NCBI GenBank assembly: GCA_947593925.1
Contig: CANQDU010000002.1
Location: 186,001-250,000 of the forward strand
Direction: 5' to 3'
DNA from: an uncultured Clostridia bacterium
Lineage (GTDB): Bacteria > Bacillota > Clostridia > Oscillospirales > JAAYOS01
DNA: 64,000 bases
Shown: piece by piece, positions 29,661 through 40,398 of the stretch
Layout: every line of letters begins with the position of its first letter
Numbering within the stretch: the first letter of the stretch is position 1
Program-made: the position numbers and the translations under genes
Notes under the pieces: generated by a model
Databases searched by the model: none
What the model was told of the DNA's origin: nothing
The model's input: the letters and a program-made list of their open reading frames with translations, nothing else

Positions 29661-30548
29661 TCAGCCGAGAAGCCCGTATTCCGTGAGAGTGTCGCGGAGC
29701 ATCTTCTCGTTTGCCTCGGTCATCTCGACGAGCGGCATGCGCGTCGGCCCGACGCCCATGCCCATCATGTTCATCGCCGCCTTGACCGGTATCGGATTAG
29801 TCTCTATAAAGAGGGCGCGCATGAGAGGATAGTATTTGTAGTGCAGCTCGCGCGCCCGCTCGAAGTCGCCTTCGAGGCAGGCGTGGGAGAGCTCGACCAT
29901 CGCGCCGGGGAGGATATTCGAGAGGACCGAGATTATTCCCTTCGCGCCGAGGGACATCATCGGCAGCGTCGCGCTGTCGTCCCCGCTCCAGATATTGAGA
30001 TCGTCGCCGCAGGCCATTCTTGTGCGGCTGACGAGCTCGAGGTCGCCGCTAGCCTCCTTGACGCCGTTGATGTTCGGGTGCTTTGAGAGCTCCTTGTAGG
30101 CGTCCACGGTGAAGCCCATGCCGGTGCGGCTCGGAATGTTGTAGAGGATTATCGGGATGTTCACCCTGTCCGCGACGGCCTCGAAGTGGCGGACAAGTCC
30201 GCGCTGCGTCGTCTTGTTGTAGTAGGGGGTGACCATCAGGAGCGCGTCCGCACCGCTCTTCTCGGCGTTCTGGCTCATCATGATGGCGTGAGCCGTGTCG
30301 TTCGAGCCGGTGCCGGCTATTATCTTTATCCTGCCCGCTGCGCGCTTTATCGCGTACTCGACGGTGGCGAGGTGCTCGGGGATGGTCTGCGTGGGCGCTT
30401 CACCGGTGGTGCCGCAGACGACGAGCGCCTCGACCCCGGCGGCGATCTGCTGCTCGATTAATTCACCGAGCTTCTCGAAGTTGACAAAATCGGATGTGAA
30501 CGGAGTGATTATCGCCGTACCTACTCCCGTAAAAATCGGCTGCTTCAT
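29661..30548 (-). CDS. dapA: 4-hydroxy-tetrahydrodipicolinate synthase
   Basis: FTGVGTAIITPF, CGTTGEAPT, YNIPSRTGM, GVKEASGD. Confidence 0.95.
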   Translation of the reverse strand: MKQPIFTGVGTAIITPFTSDFVNFEKLGELIEQQIAAGVEALVVCGTTGEAPTQTIPEHLATVEYAIKRAAGRIKIIAGTGSNDTAHAIMMSQNAEKSGADALLMVTPYYNKTTQRGLVRHFEAVADRVNIPIILYNIPSRTGMGFTVDAYKELSKHPNINGVKEASGDLELVSRTRMACGDDLNIWSGDDSATLPMMSLGAKGIISVLSNILPGAMVELSHACLEGDFERARELHYKYYPLMRALFIETNPIPVKAAMNMMGMGVGPTRMPLVEMTEANEKMLRDTLTEYGLLG

Positions 30549-30602
30549 AATTTTCGGCTCCTTTTGCAGAATGTCGTAAGTTGATAGGACTGCATGATGC
30601 GT

Positions 30603-31676
30603 TCAGTCGATGTAACCCTCCGCGCAGAGCAGCTCCGCGAGCTGCACCGCGCCTCCGGCGGCGCCGAGAAGGGTGTTATGAGAGAGCGAAACGAACTTGT
30701 AGTCGTACTGCGTATCCTCGCGCAGACGTCCTACCGACACCGCCATGCCGCCCTCGAGCTCACGGTCGAGGCGGGTCTGCGGACGGTCGGGCTCCTCGAA
30801 GTAGTGGATGAACTGCTTCGGGGCGCTCGGCAGCGCGAGCGACTGCGGCCGCGCGCGGTAGCCCGCCCACGCGGCCTTTATTTCCTCTACGGAGGGCTTC
30901 TCCTCAAAGGACACGAACACCGCCGCGAGGTGACCGTCGGTGACGGGGACGCGGATGCACTGCGTCGTGATGGACGGCGTCACGGCGTTCACGATAACGC
31001 CGTTTTCGATGTGACCCCAGATCTTCAGCGGTTCGAGCTCGCTCTTTTCCTCCTCGCCGCCTATGTAGGGGATGACGTTATCTATCATCTCCGGCCAGGT
31101 CTCGAAGTTCTTGCCCGCGCCGCTTATCGCCTGATAGGTGCAGGCGAGCACCTTCGTGGGACGGTACTTCAGCAGCGGATGGAGCGCCGGAACGTAGGAC
31201 TGTATCGAGCAGTTCGACTTCACTGCAATGAGGCCGCGCTTTATTCCGAGGCGCTTTCGGAAGCTGTCTATCACCCGAATGTGCTCCGGGTTTATCATGG
31301 CGACGACCATCGGAACGTCCGGGTCGCCGCGGTGCGCGGAGTTGTTGGATATGACCGGGCACTCGCGCTTCGCGTACTCGAGTTCGAGCGCGTAGATCTC
31401 CTGCTTTGTCATGTTGACGGCGGAAAAGACGAAGTCTACCTCGCCTGCTATTTTGTCGATGTCCGCCGTGGCGTCGAGAACTGTCATGTTCGCCGCGCTC
31501 TCCGGCATCGGCTCGCTCATCATCCAATGCGCCGCGTCGCGGTAGAGCTTGCCCGCCGAGCGGGGAGAGGCGGCGAGAGCCGCGAGCTCGAACCACGGAT
31601 GCTTGCTCACAAGCGTCACGAACCGCTGCCCGACCATGCCGGTAGCGCCGATGACGCCGACTCTGTACTTTTTCAT
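30603..31676 (-). CDS. asd: Aspartate-semialdehyde dehydrogenase
   Basis: KKYRVGVIGATGMVGQRFVTLV, VKSNCSIQS, QAISGAGK. Confidence 0.94.
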   Translation of the reverse strand: MKKYRVGVIGATGMVGQRFVTLVSKHPWFELAALAASPRSAGKLYRDAAHWMMSEPMPESAANMTVLDATADIDKIAGEVDFVFSAVNMTKQEIYALELEYAKRECPVISNNSAHRGDPDVPMVVAMINPEHIRVIDSFRKRLGIKRGLIAVKSNCSIQSYVPALHPLLKYRPTKVLACTYQAISGAGKNFETWPEMIDNVIPYIGGEEEKSELEPLKIWGHIENGVIVNAVTPSITTQCIRVPVTDGHLAAVFVSFEEKPSVEEIKAAWAGYRARPQSLALPSAPKQFIHYFEEPDRPQTRLDRELEGGMAVSVGRLREDTQYDYKFVSLSHNTLLGAAGGAVQLAELLCAEGYID

Positions 31677-31724
31677 CTTGATCTCCTCCGAATGTATGCC
31701 GTTTATCAAGTTATCAAAAAGCCG

Positions 31725-31752
31725 TTGAAAAAACGACAAAATGTGCTATAAT
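31725..31752 (+). promoter_or_regulatory. Sigma-A type promoter for SpoIID-like gene
   Basis: TTGAAA-16-TATAAT. Confidence 0.55.
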
Positions 31753-31856
31753 AGAGAGGTGCTTTGTTTACATAATATGCGGGACTCCTCCCGCCGGATA
31801 TAATTGTAGCACAGCATGTACTTTCTGTCAACGCAAACCCCGTTCGGAGGAACAAA

Positions 31857-33677
31857 ATGAAACGATTTACTTCTTTCCTGCTTGTACTTGCGCTCCTTCT
31901 CGGCGGCGAGGCTTTTGCCGCGGGCGAAGGAGTCGGATTTATCCCCGCTACCGGAGAGGATGCGGCGGACCCGTTCGCGTCCGCCGAGCCTGCCGCATCC
32001 GCAGCACCCGAGGCTTCCCCCGAGGCGGCACAGCCGGCGTCCTACGTCCCGACTGACGTTGACCCGGCTTCCGTCACATACCCCGTAGAGTGCGAGCCGG
32101 AGGAATACATCGTCCGCGCCGGACTGTTCTACGGCTCGACGGCGCTCGCCTCCGCGAACCTCCAGAACTTTGACGGCTCGGGGTACATGTTCGGCTGGTA
32201 CGACAAGGACGGAGTTTTCACCGCCGTCGGCTACACCTCACAGGAGAGGATAACGACCTTCTCCGACCGCAATATGTACGTCAAGGACAGCACTTACTAC
32301 GACTCGATGGGTCCCTCCGGCGCGACGTCGATAGGCGCGTACCATGTCCAGACGCCGGACTCCTACCCGACCTATCAGGCGGCGCTCGCCGCCGCCGGAG
32401 CATATACTTCGGCGTTCCCGGCATACATAAACGGTGAATGGCGCGTCCGCGCCGGCTCCTACCGCTCGTCCGGCGCGGCAAGCGAGGCCGCGGCGTCGCT
32501 CGGCGTGCCGAACGGCACGGTCGTCGGCGCGTCCAATACCTGCTACACGGTGGCGGTGACGCCCACCGGGACCATCATATTCGAGTTTGACAACGGCGGC
32601 GACCGCTTCGGCATACGCCCGATAGGCTCGGAGGAGCCTGTCACCTGGCACAAGGGCTACAAGTGGGCGGGCGGCTTTGAGTACAAGCGGAATTCGTCGG
32701 GCTCGCTCGTCGTTATAAACGTCGTCGAAATAGGCGACTATACCAAGGGGGTCATACCCTACGAGATAGGCACCAACTGGACCGAGGAGGGCACGAAGGT
32801 AGGCGCGGTCTGCGCCTCGAGCTACGTCGTATTCAATAAGAACCGCCACAGCGCCTACGGCTTCGACGTCTGCAACACCGACCACTGCCAGGTCTATCAG
32901 GGACTGAACCGCGCCACCGCGCAGTCGAACGCTTACTGCGACGCCGTCGCGGGTCTCGCGATGTTCTACGACGGCAAGATATGCGACACGGTCTACCACT
33001 CCACGAACGGCGGCTACACCGAGGACGCGGTAAACGTCTGGGGTGTGGACTACCCGTATCTGAAGGCCGTGCCCGACACCTACGAGGATCTTGACCGCGC
33101 TCAGTACGGGCGCTGGAGCTACACCTACACCGGCGAGGAGATAGCGCGGGTACTCAACCAGAAGAACTACTCCATCGGCACCGTCACAAAGGCTTGGGTC
33201 GAGAAGTTCACCCCTGCGGGGAACGTATACACCGTGAGCTTTATGGACGCGAGCGGGAAGAAGCTGAGTTTTTCAAAGGAAGCGGCGCGCACCATCCTCA
33301 CAAGCAGCTCCCTCGGAAAGGGTACGCGGAGCCAGCGGTACACTATCTCGAGCGGGACGGTGGACATCGTTGCGGGCGAGAGCGGGACGTCGATCTCCGC
33401 CTCCACCGCGCAGGTCATAGGTGCGGACGGCAGCGTTCAGGGACTGCGGAACCCCGGCGAGGTGTATGTTCTGACGGCTTCCGGCACCGACGTTCTCCGC
33501 TCGGAGTCCACAAGCGGAGTGTTCGTCGTAAGCGGAACCGGTTGGGGCCACAACGTCGGCCTCAGCCAGTGGGGAAGCCGCGGCCGCGCCGAGGCCGGCT
33601 GGGACTATGTGTCTATCCTCGAATACTACTACACCGGCGCAAAGGTCATGAACATACAAGAGGTACTGGGCCGATGA
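31857..33677 (+). CDS. Secreted SpoIID/LytB domain protein
   Basis: Signal peptide; [25 protein letters not shown]...[12 protein letters not shown]-like region, [53 protein letters not shown]. Confidence 0.9.
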   Translation: MKRFTSFLLVLALLLGGEAFAAGEGVGFIPATGEDAADPFASAEPAASAAPEASPEAAQPASYVPTDVDPASVTYPVECEPEEYIVRAGLFYGSTALASANLQNFDGSGYMFGWYDKDGVFTAVGYTSQERITTFSDRNMYVKDSTYYDSMGPSGATSIGAYHVQTPDSYPTYQAALAAAGAYTSAFPAYINGEWRVRAGSYRSSGAASEAAASLGVPNGTVVGASNTCYTVAVTPTGTIIFEFDNGGDRFGIRPIGSEEPVTWHKGYKWAGGFEYKRNSSGSLVVINVVEIGDYTKGVIPYEIGTNWTEEGTKVGAVCASSYVVFNKNRHSAYGFDVCNTDHCQVYQGLNRATAQSNAYCDAVAGLAMFYDGKICDTVYHSTNGGYTEDAVNVWGVDYPYLKAVPDTYEDLDRAQYGRWSYTYTGEEIARVLNQKNYSIGTVTKAWVEKFTPAGNVYTVSFMDASGKKLSFSKEAARTILTSSSLGKGTRSQRYTISSGTVDIVAGESGTSISASTAQVIGADGSVQGLRNPGEVYVLTASGTDVLRSESTSGVFVVSGTGWGHNVGLSQWGSRGRAEAGWDYVSILEYYYTGAKVMNIQEVLGR

Positions 33678-34693
33678 AAAAGAGCGATTTTTGGTACGAG
33701 CTCCCCGAGGAGCTGATAGCGCAGACGCCGTCCCCCGAACGGGACGGCTCGTCGCTTATGCTCCTTGACAAGACGACGGGTGAATACTCATTCCACGTCT
33801 TCCGCGAGATAGCGGACTTCCTTCGCGAGGGCGACCTTCTCGTTATGAACGACTCGCGCGTCCTTCCCGCGCGGCTTATCGGCGCGCGGAGCGGAGGCGG
33901 CGCGGCAGAAGTCCTGCTGCTCCGCGAGCGCGAGGGCGGTCTTTGGGAATGTCTCGTGCGCCCCGGACGGAAGCTCCGCCCCGGCGCGCGCGTCACCTTC
34001 GGGGATGAGCTCTCCTGCGAGATAGTGTCCGTCGAGGAGGGAGGAAACCGCCTCGTCCGGTTCGAGTACGACGGAATATTTCTCGAGATACTCGAGCGGC
34101 TCGGACGGATGCCGCTCCCGCCGTACATCAAGGAGACCCTCGACGACCCGGAGCGCTACCAGACGGTCTACTCAAAGCACCTCGGCTCCGCCGCCGCACC
34201 GACGGCGGGACTCCACTTCACCGAGGAGCTGCTGCAAAGGATACGGGAAAAAGGCGTGGAGGAGAAGTTCGTAACTTTGCACGTCGGGCTCGGGACCTTC
34301 CGCCCGGTGAGCGAGGACGAGATAGAGGACCACCCCATGCACTCCGAATTCTGTATCCTGCCGGAGGACACCGCCGAGGCCGTGAGCCGCGCGAAGCGGG
34401 AGGGACGGCGGGTGATCTCCGTCGGGACGACCTCCTGCCGCGTGCTTGAGACCTTCGCGCGTGACGACGGGACGATGGAACCGGGCTCGCGTTGGACGGA
34501 CATCTTCATCTATCCCGGTTACAGGTTCAAGGCCGTTGACGCGCTCATAACGAATTTCCATCTGCCGGAGAGCACGCTTATAATGCTCGTCTCGGCGCTC
34601 GCGGGAAGGGAGCACATCCTCGAGGCTTACAGGGCTGCGGTCGAGCATAAAATGCGTTTCTTCTCGTTCGGGGACGCTATGTTCATTCATTGA
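33674..34693 (+). CDS. queA: S-adenosylmethionine:tRNA ribosyltransferase-isomerase
   Basis: [54 protein letters not shown] overlaps upstream stop. Confidence 0.95.
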   Translation: MKKSDFWYELPEELIAQTPSPERDGSSLMLLDKTTGEYSFHVFREIADFLREGDLLVMNDSRVLPARLIGARSGGGAAEVLLLREREGGLWECLVRPGRKLRPGARVTFGDELSCEIVSVEEGGNRLVRFEYDGIFLEILERLGRMPLPPYIKETLDDPERYQTVYSKHLGSAAAPTAGLHFTEELLQRIREKGVEEKFVTLHVGLGTFRPVSEDEIEDHPMHSEFCILPEDTAEAVSRAKREGRRVISVGTTSCRVLETFARDDGTMEPGSRWTDIFIYPGYRFKAVDALITNFHLPESTLIMLVSALAGREHILEAYRAAVEHKMRFFSFGDAMFIH

Positions 34694-34727
34694 TTTTACG
34701 GAGATAATTCGGAAAGGCGGATACGTT

Positions 34728-36914
34728 ATGCCGATAAAAGCAAACAAGAACGCGAACACCATACGCATACTCACAAACAACACCGAGTACCAGATAAAGG
34801 TCGATAAGTTCGGCATACTCAAACACGTCTGGTACGGCCGGCCGGTCTGGGACGATATGGATCATCTCCTCGACTATCCCGGCATAGGCTTCGCCGGAAA
34901 CATCCACGAGTCGGGCGACCGGCGCGAATACTCGCCGGACACGCTTCCGCAGGAGTACGGATGCAGCGGCGGCGCGGACTACCGCGTACCGTCGATAAGC
35001 GTCGTATTTCCGGACGGCTCGCGCACGGTCGATCTCCGCTACATCGGCTACACGATAGAGAAGGGGAAGTATTCCATCCCCGGCCTTCCCGCCGTCTACG
35101 CCTCCGATGACGACGCGGAGACGCTTGAGATATACCTTCAGGACGTCGCAAGCGAGCTCGTGGTGCGCCTCCGCTACGGCGTCCTGCCGCAGTACGACGT
35201 CATCACGAGGAGCGCCGTTATCTCCAACAAGGGAAGCGAGCCCGTTCGCCTCGAAAACGCCATGAGCTTCTGCCTCGACATTCCGTTCGGTGAGTGGGAC
35301 AGGATGACCTTTGTCGGCCGTCACGCCATGGAGCGCGTGCCCGACCGTCAGCCGGTAGACCCCGGCATACACGAGAGCTCGAGCGCGAGGGGCGCGTCGA
35401 GCCATCAGCAGAACCCGTCCGTCATACTCTGCTCGAAGGACTGCACCGAGACAACGGGCGAGTGCTACGGCGCGGCGCTCGTCTACAGCGGGAGCTTCAA
35501 GACTCAGGTGGAGCGCGACCAGCTCGGCGGAACGCGCCTCACGATGGGTATAAATCCCGACCTCTTCAGCTGGGAGCTCGGGGCGGGGGAGGACTTCTAC
35601 ACGCCCGAGGCAATAATCACATACAGCGGCGAGGGCTTTGACCGCCTCTCGCAGAACTTCCACGGCGTCATACGCAACAACGTCTGCCGAGGGAAGTACA
35701 AGCTCGCGCCGCGTCCCATACTCATAAACAACTGGGAAGCGACCTACTTCAACTTCGACGATGAAAAGCTTGCCGCGATAGCGGAGCAGGCGGCGGAGCT
35801 CGGCGTGGACCTCTTTGTGATGGACGACGGGTGGTTCGGCAAACGCTCAAGCGACACGTCCGGCCTCGGCGACTGGACGGTCAACGAAAGCAAGCTGAAG
35901 GGCGGACTCAAGCCGCTTGTTGACAGGGTAAAGAGCTTCGGGATGAAGTTCGGTATATGGTTCGAGCCGGAGATGATAAGCGAGGACAGCGACCTCTTCC
36001 GCGCGCACCCCGACTGGGCGATCGCCGTTCCGGGACGCGCGCCGGTGCTGAGCCGCAGTCAGCTCCTGCTCGACCTCACGCGCGCGGACGTCCGCGAATA
36101 CCTCTACGGCGCGATAAGCGCCATACTCACAAGCGCGGATATATCCTATGTGAAGTGGGACTTCAACCGGAGCATCTGCGACTGGTACTCCCACGGCATA
36201 CCGAAGGATCGCATGGGCGAGATGCCGCACCGCTACATGCTCGGTCTGTACGAGCTTCTCGAACGTCTCACGCACGACTTCCCGGACGTGTTGTTCGAGG
36301 GCTGCAGCGGCGGGGGAGGACGCTTCGACGCCGGTATGCTCTACTACACGCCGCAGATATGGTGCAGCGACGATACCGACGCCTACGAGCGCACGAAGAT
36401 ACAGTACGGCACGAGCTTTATATATCCCGTCTCCGCCGTCGGCTCGCACGTCTCCGCCGTCCCGAACCATCAGACCGGCCGCGTGACGCCGCTCGAGGCG
36501 CGCGCAGTTACCGCCATGGCGGGGAGCTTCGGATATGAGCTCGACCTCGGTAAGCTCTCGGACGCTGAGAAGGCCGCCGTGAAGGAGCAGACGGCGCGCT
36601 TCCGGAAGTACGACGACCTCATCCACAACGGCAGCTACCACCGCCTCTCCGACCCGACGGCGGACAAATTCGCCGCGTGGGAATATGTGTCCTTTGATAA
36701 GACCGAGGCGCTTGTCCACGGCATGGTCTTCCGCACCGAGCCGAGCGCGATGCGCTATCGTATTCGTCTCCGCGGCCTCGACCCTGAGAAGCTCTACCGC
36801 TTCGACACCGACGGAAAGATATACTCCGGCACGGCGCTGATGAACGGCGGGATACTTCTCCCGCGCACGTGGGGAGACTATGCGCCGTTTGAGCTGCACT
36901 TCACAGAGTTCTAA
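34728..36914 (+). CDS. Alpha-galactosidase (GH36)
   Basis: NNWEATYFNFDDEKL, FVMDDGWFGKRSSDTSGLGDW, YVKWDFNRSICDWYS. Confidence 0.93.
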   Translation: MPIKANKNANTIRILTNNTEYQIKVDKFGILKHVWYGRPVWDDMDHLLDYPGIGFAGNIHESGDRREYSPDTLPQEYGCSGGADYRVPSISVVFPDGSRTVDLRYIGYTIEKGKYSIPGLPAVYASDDDAETLEIYLQDVASELVVRLRYGVLPQYDVITRSAVISNKGSEPVRLENAMSFCLDIPFGEWDRMTFVGRHAMERVPDRQPVDPGIHESSSARGASSHQQNPSVILCSKDCTETTGECYGAALVYSGSFKTQVERDQLGGTRLTMGINPDLFSWELGAGEDFYTPEAIITYSGEGFDRLSQNFHGVIRNNVCRGKYKLAPRPILINNWEATYFNFDDEKLAAIAEQAAELGVDLFVMDDGWFGKRSSDTSGLGDWTVNESKLKGGLKPLVDRVKSFGMKFGIWFEPEMISEDSDLFRAHPDWAIAVPGRAPVLSRSQLLLDLTRADVREYLYGAISAILTSADISYVKWDFNRSICDWYSHGIPKDRMGEMPHRYMLGLYELLERLTHDFPDVLFEGCSGGGGRFDAGMLYYTPQIWCSDDTDAYERTKIQYGTSFIYPVSAVGSHVSAVPNHQTGRVTPLEARAVTAMAGSFGYELDLGKLSDAEKAAVKEQTARFRKYDDLIHNGSYHRLSDPTADKFAAWEYVSFDKTEALVHGMVFRTEPSAMRYRIRLRGLDPEKLYRFDTDGKIYSGTALMNGGILLPRTWGDYAPFELHFTEF

Positions 36915-36916
36915 AC

Positions 36917-37135
36917 TTCACAAGAAAGAGGTTGCGGGCGTAGCCCGCAACCTCTTTCTTGTGAGGCCGTCGGACAGAGCGCAGCTCTGCCGACGGCATG
37001 CGCTGCGCTTTGCGCCTCGACGGCTTCGCCGTCTTCGACGCACGCTACGCGAGAAGTATTTTCGGCGACGTACACGCCGCCGCCGAAAATGATTTGACTC
37101 TATTCGCCGCCTTCGGCGGCGAACTCTGCGAGGCT
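36917..37135 (+). repeat. Dispersed modular hairpin element, copy A (downstream of alpha-galactosidase)
   Basis: Starts with ~22-bp hairpin (36917-36965); then ccgtcgg..ccgacgg, GCGCTGCGCTTTGCGCCTCGACGGCTTCGCCGTCTTCGACGCAC, CGCCGCCGAAAATGATT, CGCCGCCTTCGGCGGCGAACTCTGCGAGGC; modules shared with copies B and C. Confidence 0.75.
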
Positions 37136-37149
37136 TCTTTGCAAACTGA

Positions 37150-37180
37150 AACCGGCGGGCGCGAAACGCGCCCGCCGGTT
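37150..37180. terminator. Hairpin/terminator candidate
   Basis: aaccggcgggcgcg-aaa-cgcgcccgccggtt, 14-bp perfect stem between convergent genes. Confidence 0.55.
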
Positions 37181-37235
37181 ATTGTTTGCGGTGTTATGGT
37201 TGTAAGATGCGCGGCGCACCGTTGCACGCACGCAT

Positions 37236-38114
37236 CTACGCTCTCCGCCAGAGGAGAGTATTGTTCGAGAGCTCCGCAGTGACGCGACCCAGGCTCTTCA
37301 TCCAAGTGAGGTAGGAGCGCACGGTGGCGCCGATGAGCGCGTGCTGTTCGAAGGTCATCGCAAGCGAGAACTCCTCAAACACCCGCCGGAGAAGCGGGTC
37401 AAAGGTCATCGGCGCCGCGAGGAGGCGTTCTATCCTGTCCGCCGTGTCGTGCGTCGCCGCGATGTTGAAGTCGGCGAGCTCGGTTATGTCCTCCGCCGCG
37501 TCCGCGTGGGACGGGACGAACAGCTTTGCCCGGAGCGTCTTCACCTTGTCGAGCGTCGCGAGGTACGCTCCGACGTCGTAGACGAACGCTATGCCGTACT
37601 TCTCAAGCGTCGCGCGGCTCGCGAGGCAGTCCGCGAGGTAGACGACGTCGTCCGGCGTGCGAAATCCCACCATGTCGAGGAAGTGGCCGGGCAGGGGAAT
37701 GACCTCAAACCCATCCGGCATCACCTCCGGCGTCAGCGGCTCGGCGTCGCTCGGCTCCGCGAGGAGGAACTTTCGACGGAGCTCGTCCGGCGGACATCCT
37801 CCGTAAAGCAAGGACGGCTCAAGCGTCGGATGCCGCACAAAGCCGAGCTCCGCGCCGGGCGCGTAGATCCTGCAGCCGGTCCTGTCCTGAAGAAATTTGT
37901 TGCCGCCGATGTGGTCGGCGTGGGAGTGGGTGTTGTATATGGCGCGGAGACGCCAGCCGTTCTCGTCGAGCAGGCGGCGGACCTTCTTAGCCGCGTCCCT
38001 GTCTCCGCCGCTGTCTATGAGGCAGACGTCGCCGCCGTCCAGCCGCACGAGCCCGATCTTTGCGGGGCACTGAAGATAAAAGCTGTTTCCCGAGGCAAGA
38101 GTCAGTTCGTACAT
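37236..38114 (-). CDS. MBL-fold metallo-hydrolase
   Basis: MYELTLASGNSFYLQCPAKIGLVRLDGGDVCLIDSGGDRDAAKK, THSHADHIGGN. Confidence 0.88.
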   Translation of the reverse strand: MYELTLASGNSFYLQCPAKIGLVRLDGGDVCLIDSGGDRDAAKKVRRLLDENGWRLRAIYNTHSHADHIGGNKFLQDRTGCRIYAPGAELGFVRHPTLEPSLLYGGCPPDELRRKFLLAEPSDAEPLTPEVMPDGFEVIPLPGHFLDMVGFRTPDDVVYLADCLASRATLEKYGIAFVYDVGAYLATLDKVKTLRAKLFVPSHADAAEDITELADFNIAATHDTADRIERLLAAPMTFDPLLRRVFEEFSLAMTFEQHALIGATVRSYLTWMKSLGRVTAELSNNTLLWRRA

Positions 38115-38115
38115 A

Positions 38116-39114
38116 TCAGTCCCCAAACCTCTTGATGTAGTCCTCGCAGAACGCGTCGATCTTCGCGTCATACGCCGCATCGACTATTCTGTCGCCGGCA
38201 AGCAGCCTCTCTATCGCCATCCTTGCGCCGACGCTGAACGGTACGGTACAGACAAACGACGGCACGAACCGCTTGATCTTCGTCGTGTCGAAGACCATGC
38301 TCTCCGCCTTGTCGCCGAGGAGACCGCCCTTGTACTCGGGGAGCTTCCGCGCGATATAGTCGCTCGGGACGTGGAGAATATTCGGCTCCACGCCGAGTAT
38401 TTCGCACTCAATTTCGATTATACGGTCCCAGCTCAGAGCCTCGTCGGAAGTGATGTGGAACGCATGCCCCACGGCCTGAAGGTTTCCCACAAGCCCGCAG
38501 AAAGCCTTCGCGAAGTCGGTGTTGTGCGTCACTGTCCAGAGCGAGCGCCCGTCCCCGTGGACGACCGTGGGCTTGCCCGCGAGCATCCTCGCGGCGTAGG
38601 TCCACTGGGTCTTCGCTCCGGAGAGGGGGACTATCAGCTTGTCTCTGCCGTATGTGTGCGACGGACGCACGACGGTGGCGGGGAAGCCGTCCTCCCGGAA
38701 GCGGCGGAACAGCGCCGCCTCCGCGTCCGCCTTGTTCTGCGAGTAGTCCCAATACCGGTTGCCGAGGGGATTGCTCTCGGTGATGGGGTAGGAGGTTATC
38801 GGCTTTGAGTAGGCGGAGGCGCTGGAGACGAAGATGTACTGCTTTGTCCTGCCGCCGAAGAGGCGGAAGTCCCGCTCGACGTCCTCCGGCGTGTAGGCTA
38901 TCCAGTCGGCGACGGCGTCGAAAACAAGACCGTGCAGAAGCTCCTGCACGGTCTTTTCGTCCCTGATGTCGCCAATGAGATACCTTGCGCCGAGCAATTC
39001 ATACCCGCGGTCGGAGCCGCGGTTGAGGAGGAACACCTCATGCCCAGAGCGAAGCAGACTTTCGGTGACGGCGGAGCTTATCAGCCCCGTCCCTCCGATA
39101 AAAAGTATCTTCAT
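38116..39114 (-). CDS. NAD-dependent epimerase/dehydratase family protein
   Basis: MKILFIGGTGLISSAVTESLLRSGHEVFLLNRG; extended SDR. Confidence 0.87.
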   Translation of the reverse strand: MKILFIGGTGLISSAVTESLLRSGHEVFLLNRGSDRGYELLGARYLIGDIRDEKTVQELLHGLVFDAVADWIAYTPEDVERDFRLFGGRTKQYIFVSSASAYSKPITSYPITESNPLGNRYWDYSQNKADAEAALFRRFREDGFPATVVRPSHTYGRDKLIVPLSGAKTQWTYAARMLAGKPTVVHGDGRSLWTVTHNTDFAKAFCGLVGNLQAVGHAFHITSDEALSWDRIIEIECEILGVEPNILHVPSDYIARKLPEYKGGLLGDKAESMVFDTTKIKRFVPSFVCTVPFSVGARMAIERLLAGDRIVDAAYDAKIDAFCEDYIKRFGD

Positions 39115-39123
39115 GGCCGCCGC

Positions 39124-39744
39124 TTACTTGAGTCCCGCAAGCTCGAGCGCCTTTATGATGAGATCGACCGACGAATCGTCGTCTATGAGGCCGGTGTTTA
39201 TCGTGAGGTCGTAGTTGTCGAGCTCGTCCCAGGTGCGGTTGGTATAGTAGTTGTAGTAGTTGCGGCGGCTCTTGTCCATACGGCGCAGATAGTTCTCACG
39301 CTCGCGGTCGGTCTTGAGCTCGGGCGAGTCCTCGACAAGGAAGGCCATGCGCTTCTCAAGCGGAGCGGTGATGAACACGCGGAGCAGATCCTTGCGCTCG
39401 CGGAGGATGAAGTCTGCACAGCGCCCGACTATAACGCACGGGTTCGCGGAGACCTTGCGGATGACCTCCGCCTGTATGTTGAAGAGCGTGTCGTTGGTAA
39501 GTACGTCCGAGCCGCCGAAGAACAGCGAGCGCGAATTGTAGTTGCCGGTGACTATCGAGTAGAGCAGGCTGTTGGACGGCCTTTCGTCGGCGTTCTCAAA
39601 GAGCGCCTCGGTAAAGCCGCTGTCCCGTGCGGCGATGGAGAGGAGCTCCTTGTCATAGAAGGGAATACCGAGCTTCTTTGCGACATTCTGCCCTATGACG
39701 CGTCCGCCGCTTCCGTAGTACCTGTTTATCGCGATGATTGCCAT
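39124..39744 (-). CDS. Cytidylate kinase-like family protein
   Basis: IIAINRYYGSGGRVIGQNVAKKLGIPFYDKELLSIAARDSG...RCADFIL. Confidence 0.88.
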   Translation of the reverse strand: MAIIAINRYYGSGGRVIGQNVAKKLGIPFYDKELLSIAARDSGFTEALFENADERPSNSLLYSIVTGNYNSRSLFFGGSDVLTNDTLFNIQAEVIRKVSANPCVIVGRCADFILRERKDLLRVFITAPLEKRMAFLVEDSPELKTDRERENYLRRMDKSRRNYYNYYTNRTWDELDNYDLTINTGLIDDDSSVDLIIKALELAGLK

Positions 39745-39869
39745 GATCTGACCCCCTTCGAAGAACTTATTTTTCTATACACATTATACACCGTCGCCGG
39801 TCAATAATCAAGAGCATCCTGTGTACTTTGTCCGCTAAATTTAGCAAAACCGCTGTCAAATAAAATCCT

Positions 39870-40388
39870 TTACAGAAGCAAAGGACTGTAAAGTTGCTTG
39901 CTTGTTTTACCGAGGAAATCTCCCAATATCCTTGCCGTTTCGGTGAGACCCGAGAGATCTTCTTCGTCAAATGTTCCTGTAGAAGGACTGTCTATGTCGA
40001 TAACGCCGAACAGCTCTCCCGCCGCGTATATCGGCACGACTATCTCGGAGGAGGACGCCGCGTCACATGCGATGTGGTTTGTACACTTATGTACGTCCTC
40101 GACGATCTGCGCGCGGTTCTCCGCTACAGCCGTTCCGCAGACCCCGGAGCCTGGCTCTATCCGCACGACGGCGGGCTTGCCTTGGAACGGCCCGAGTATC
40201 AAAACTCCGTCCTTCATAAGGTAGAAGCCCGCCCAGTTTGTGTCGCGGAGCTCCATCTTGAGCAGCGCGGAGAGGTTTGCGAGGACGGCGGCGACGTCGT
40301 CCGTCTCAGCCGTGATCTTTTCAGCGTTCACGTTGATATAGGCGTAGGTCTCGCGCTTGGTTTCAAACTCTCTGTATTCTATATCCAT
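39870..40388 (-). CDS. Free methionine-(R)-sulfoxide reductase-like GAF domain protein
   Basis: TNWAGFYLMKDGVLILGPFQGKPAVVRIEPGSGVCGTAVAENRAQIVEDVHKCTNHIACDAASSSEIVVPI; GVCG and HIACD cysteines. Confidence 0.88.
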   Translation of the reverse strand: MDIEYREFETKRETYAYINVNAEKITAETDDVAAVLANLSALLKMELRDTNWAGFYLMKDGVLILGPFQGKPAVVRIEPGSGVCGTAVAENRAQIVEDVHKCTNHIACDAASSSEIVVPIYAAGELFGVIDIDSPSTGTFDEEDLSGLTETARILGDFLGKTSKQLYSPLLL

Positions 40389-40398
40389 AGGTTCTTCC

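Noticed and set aside
37000-37140. Possible CRISPR-like or tandem repeat array
   Set aside because: Repeats are palindromic modules without regular spacers; no cas genes.
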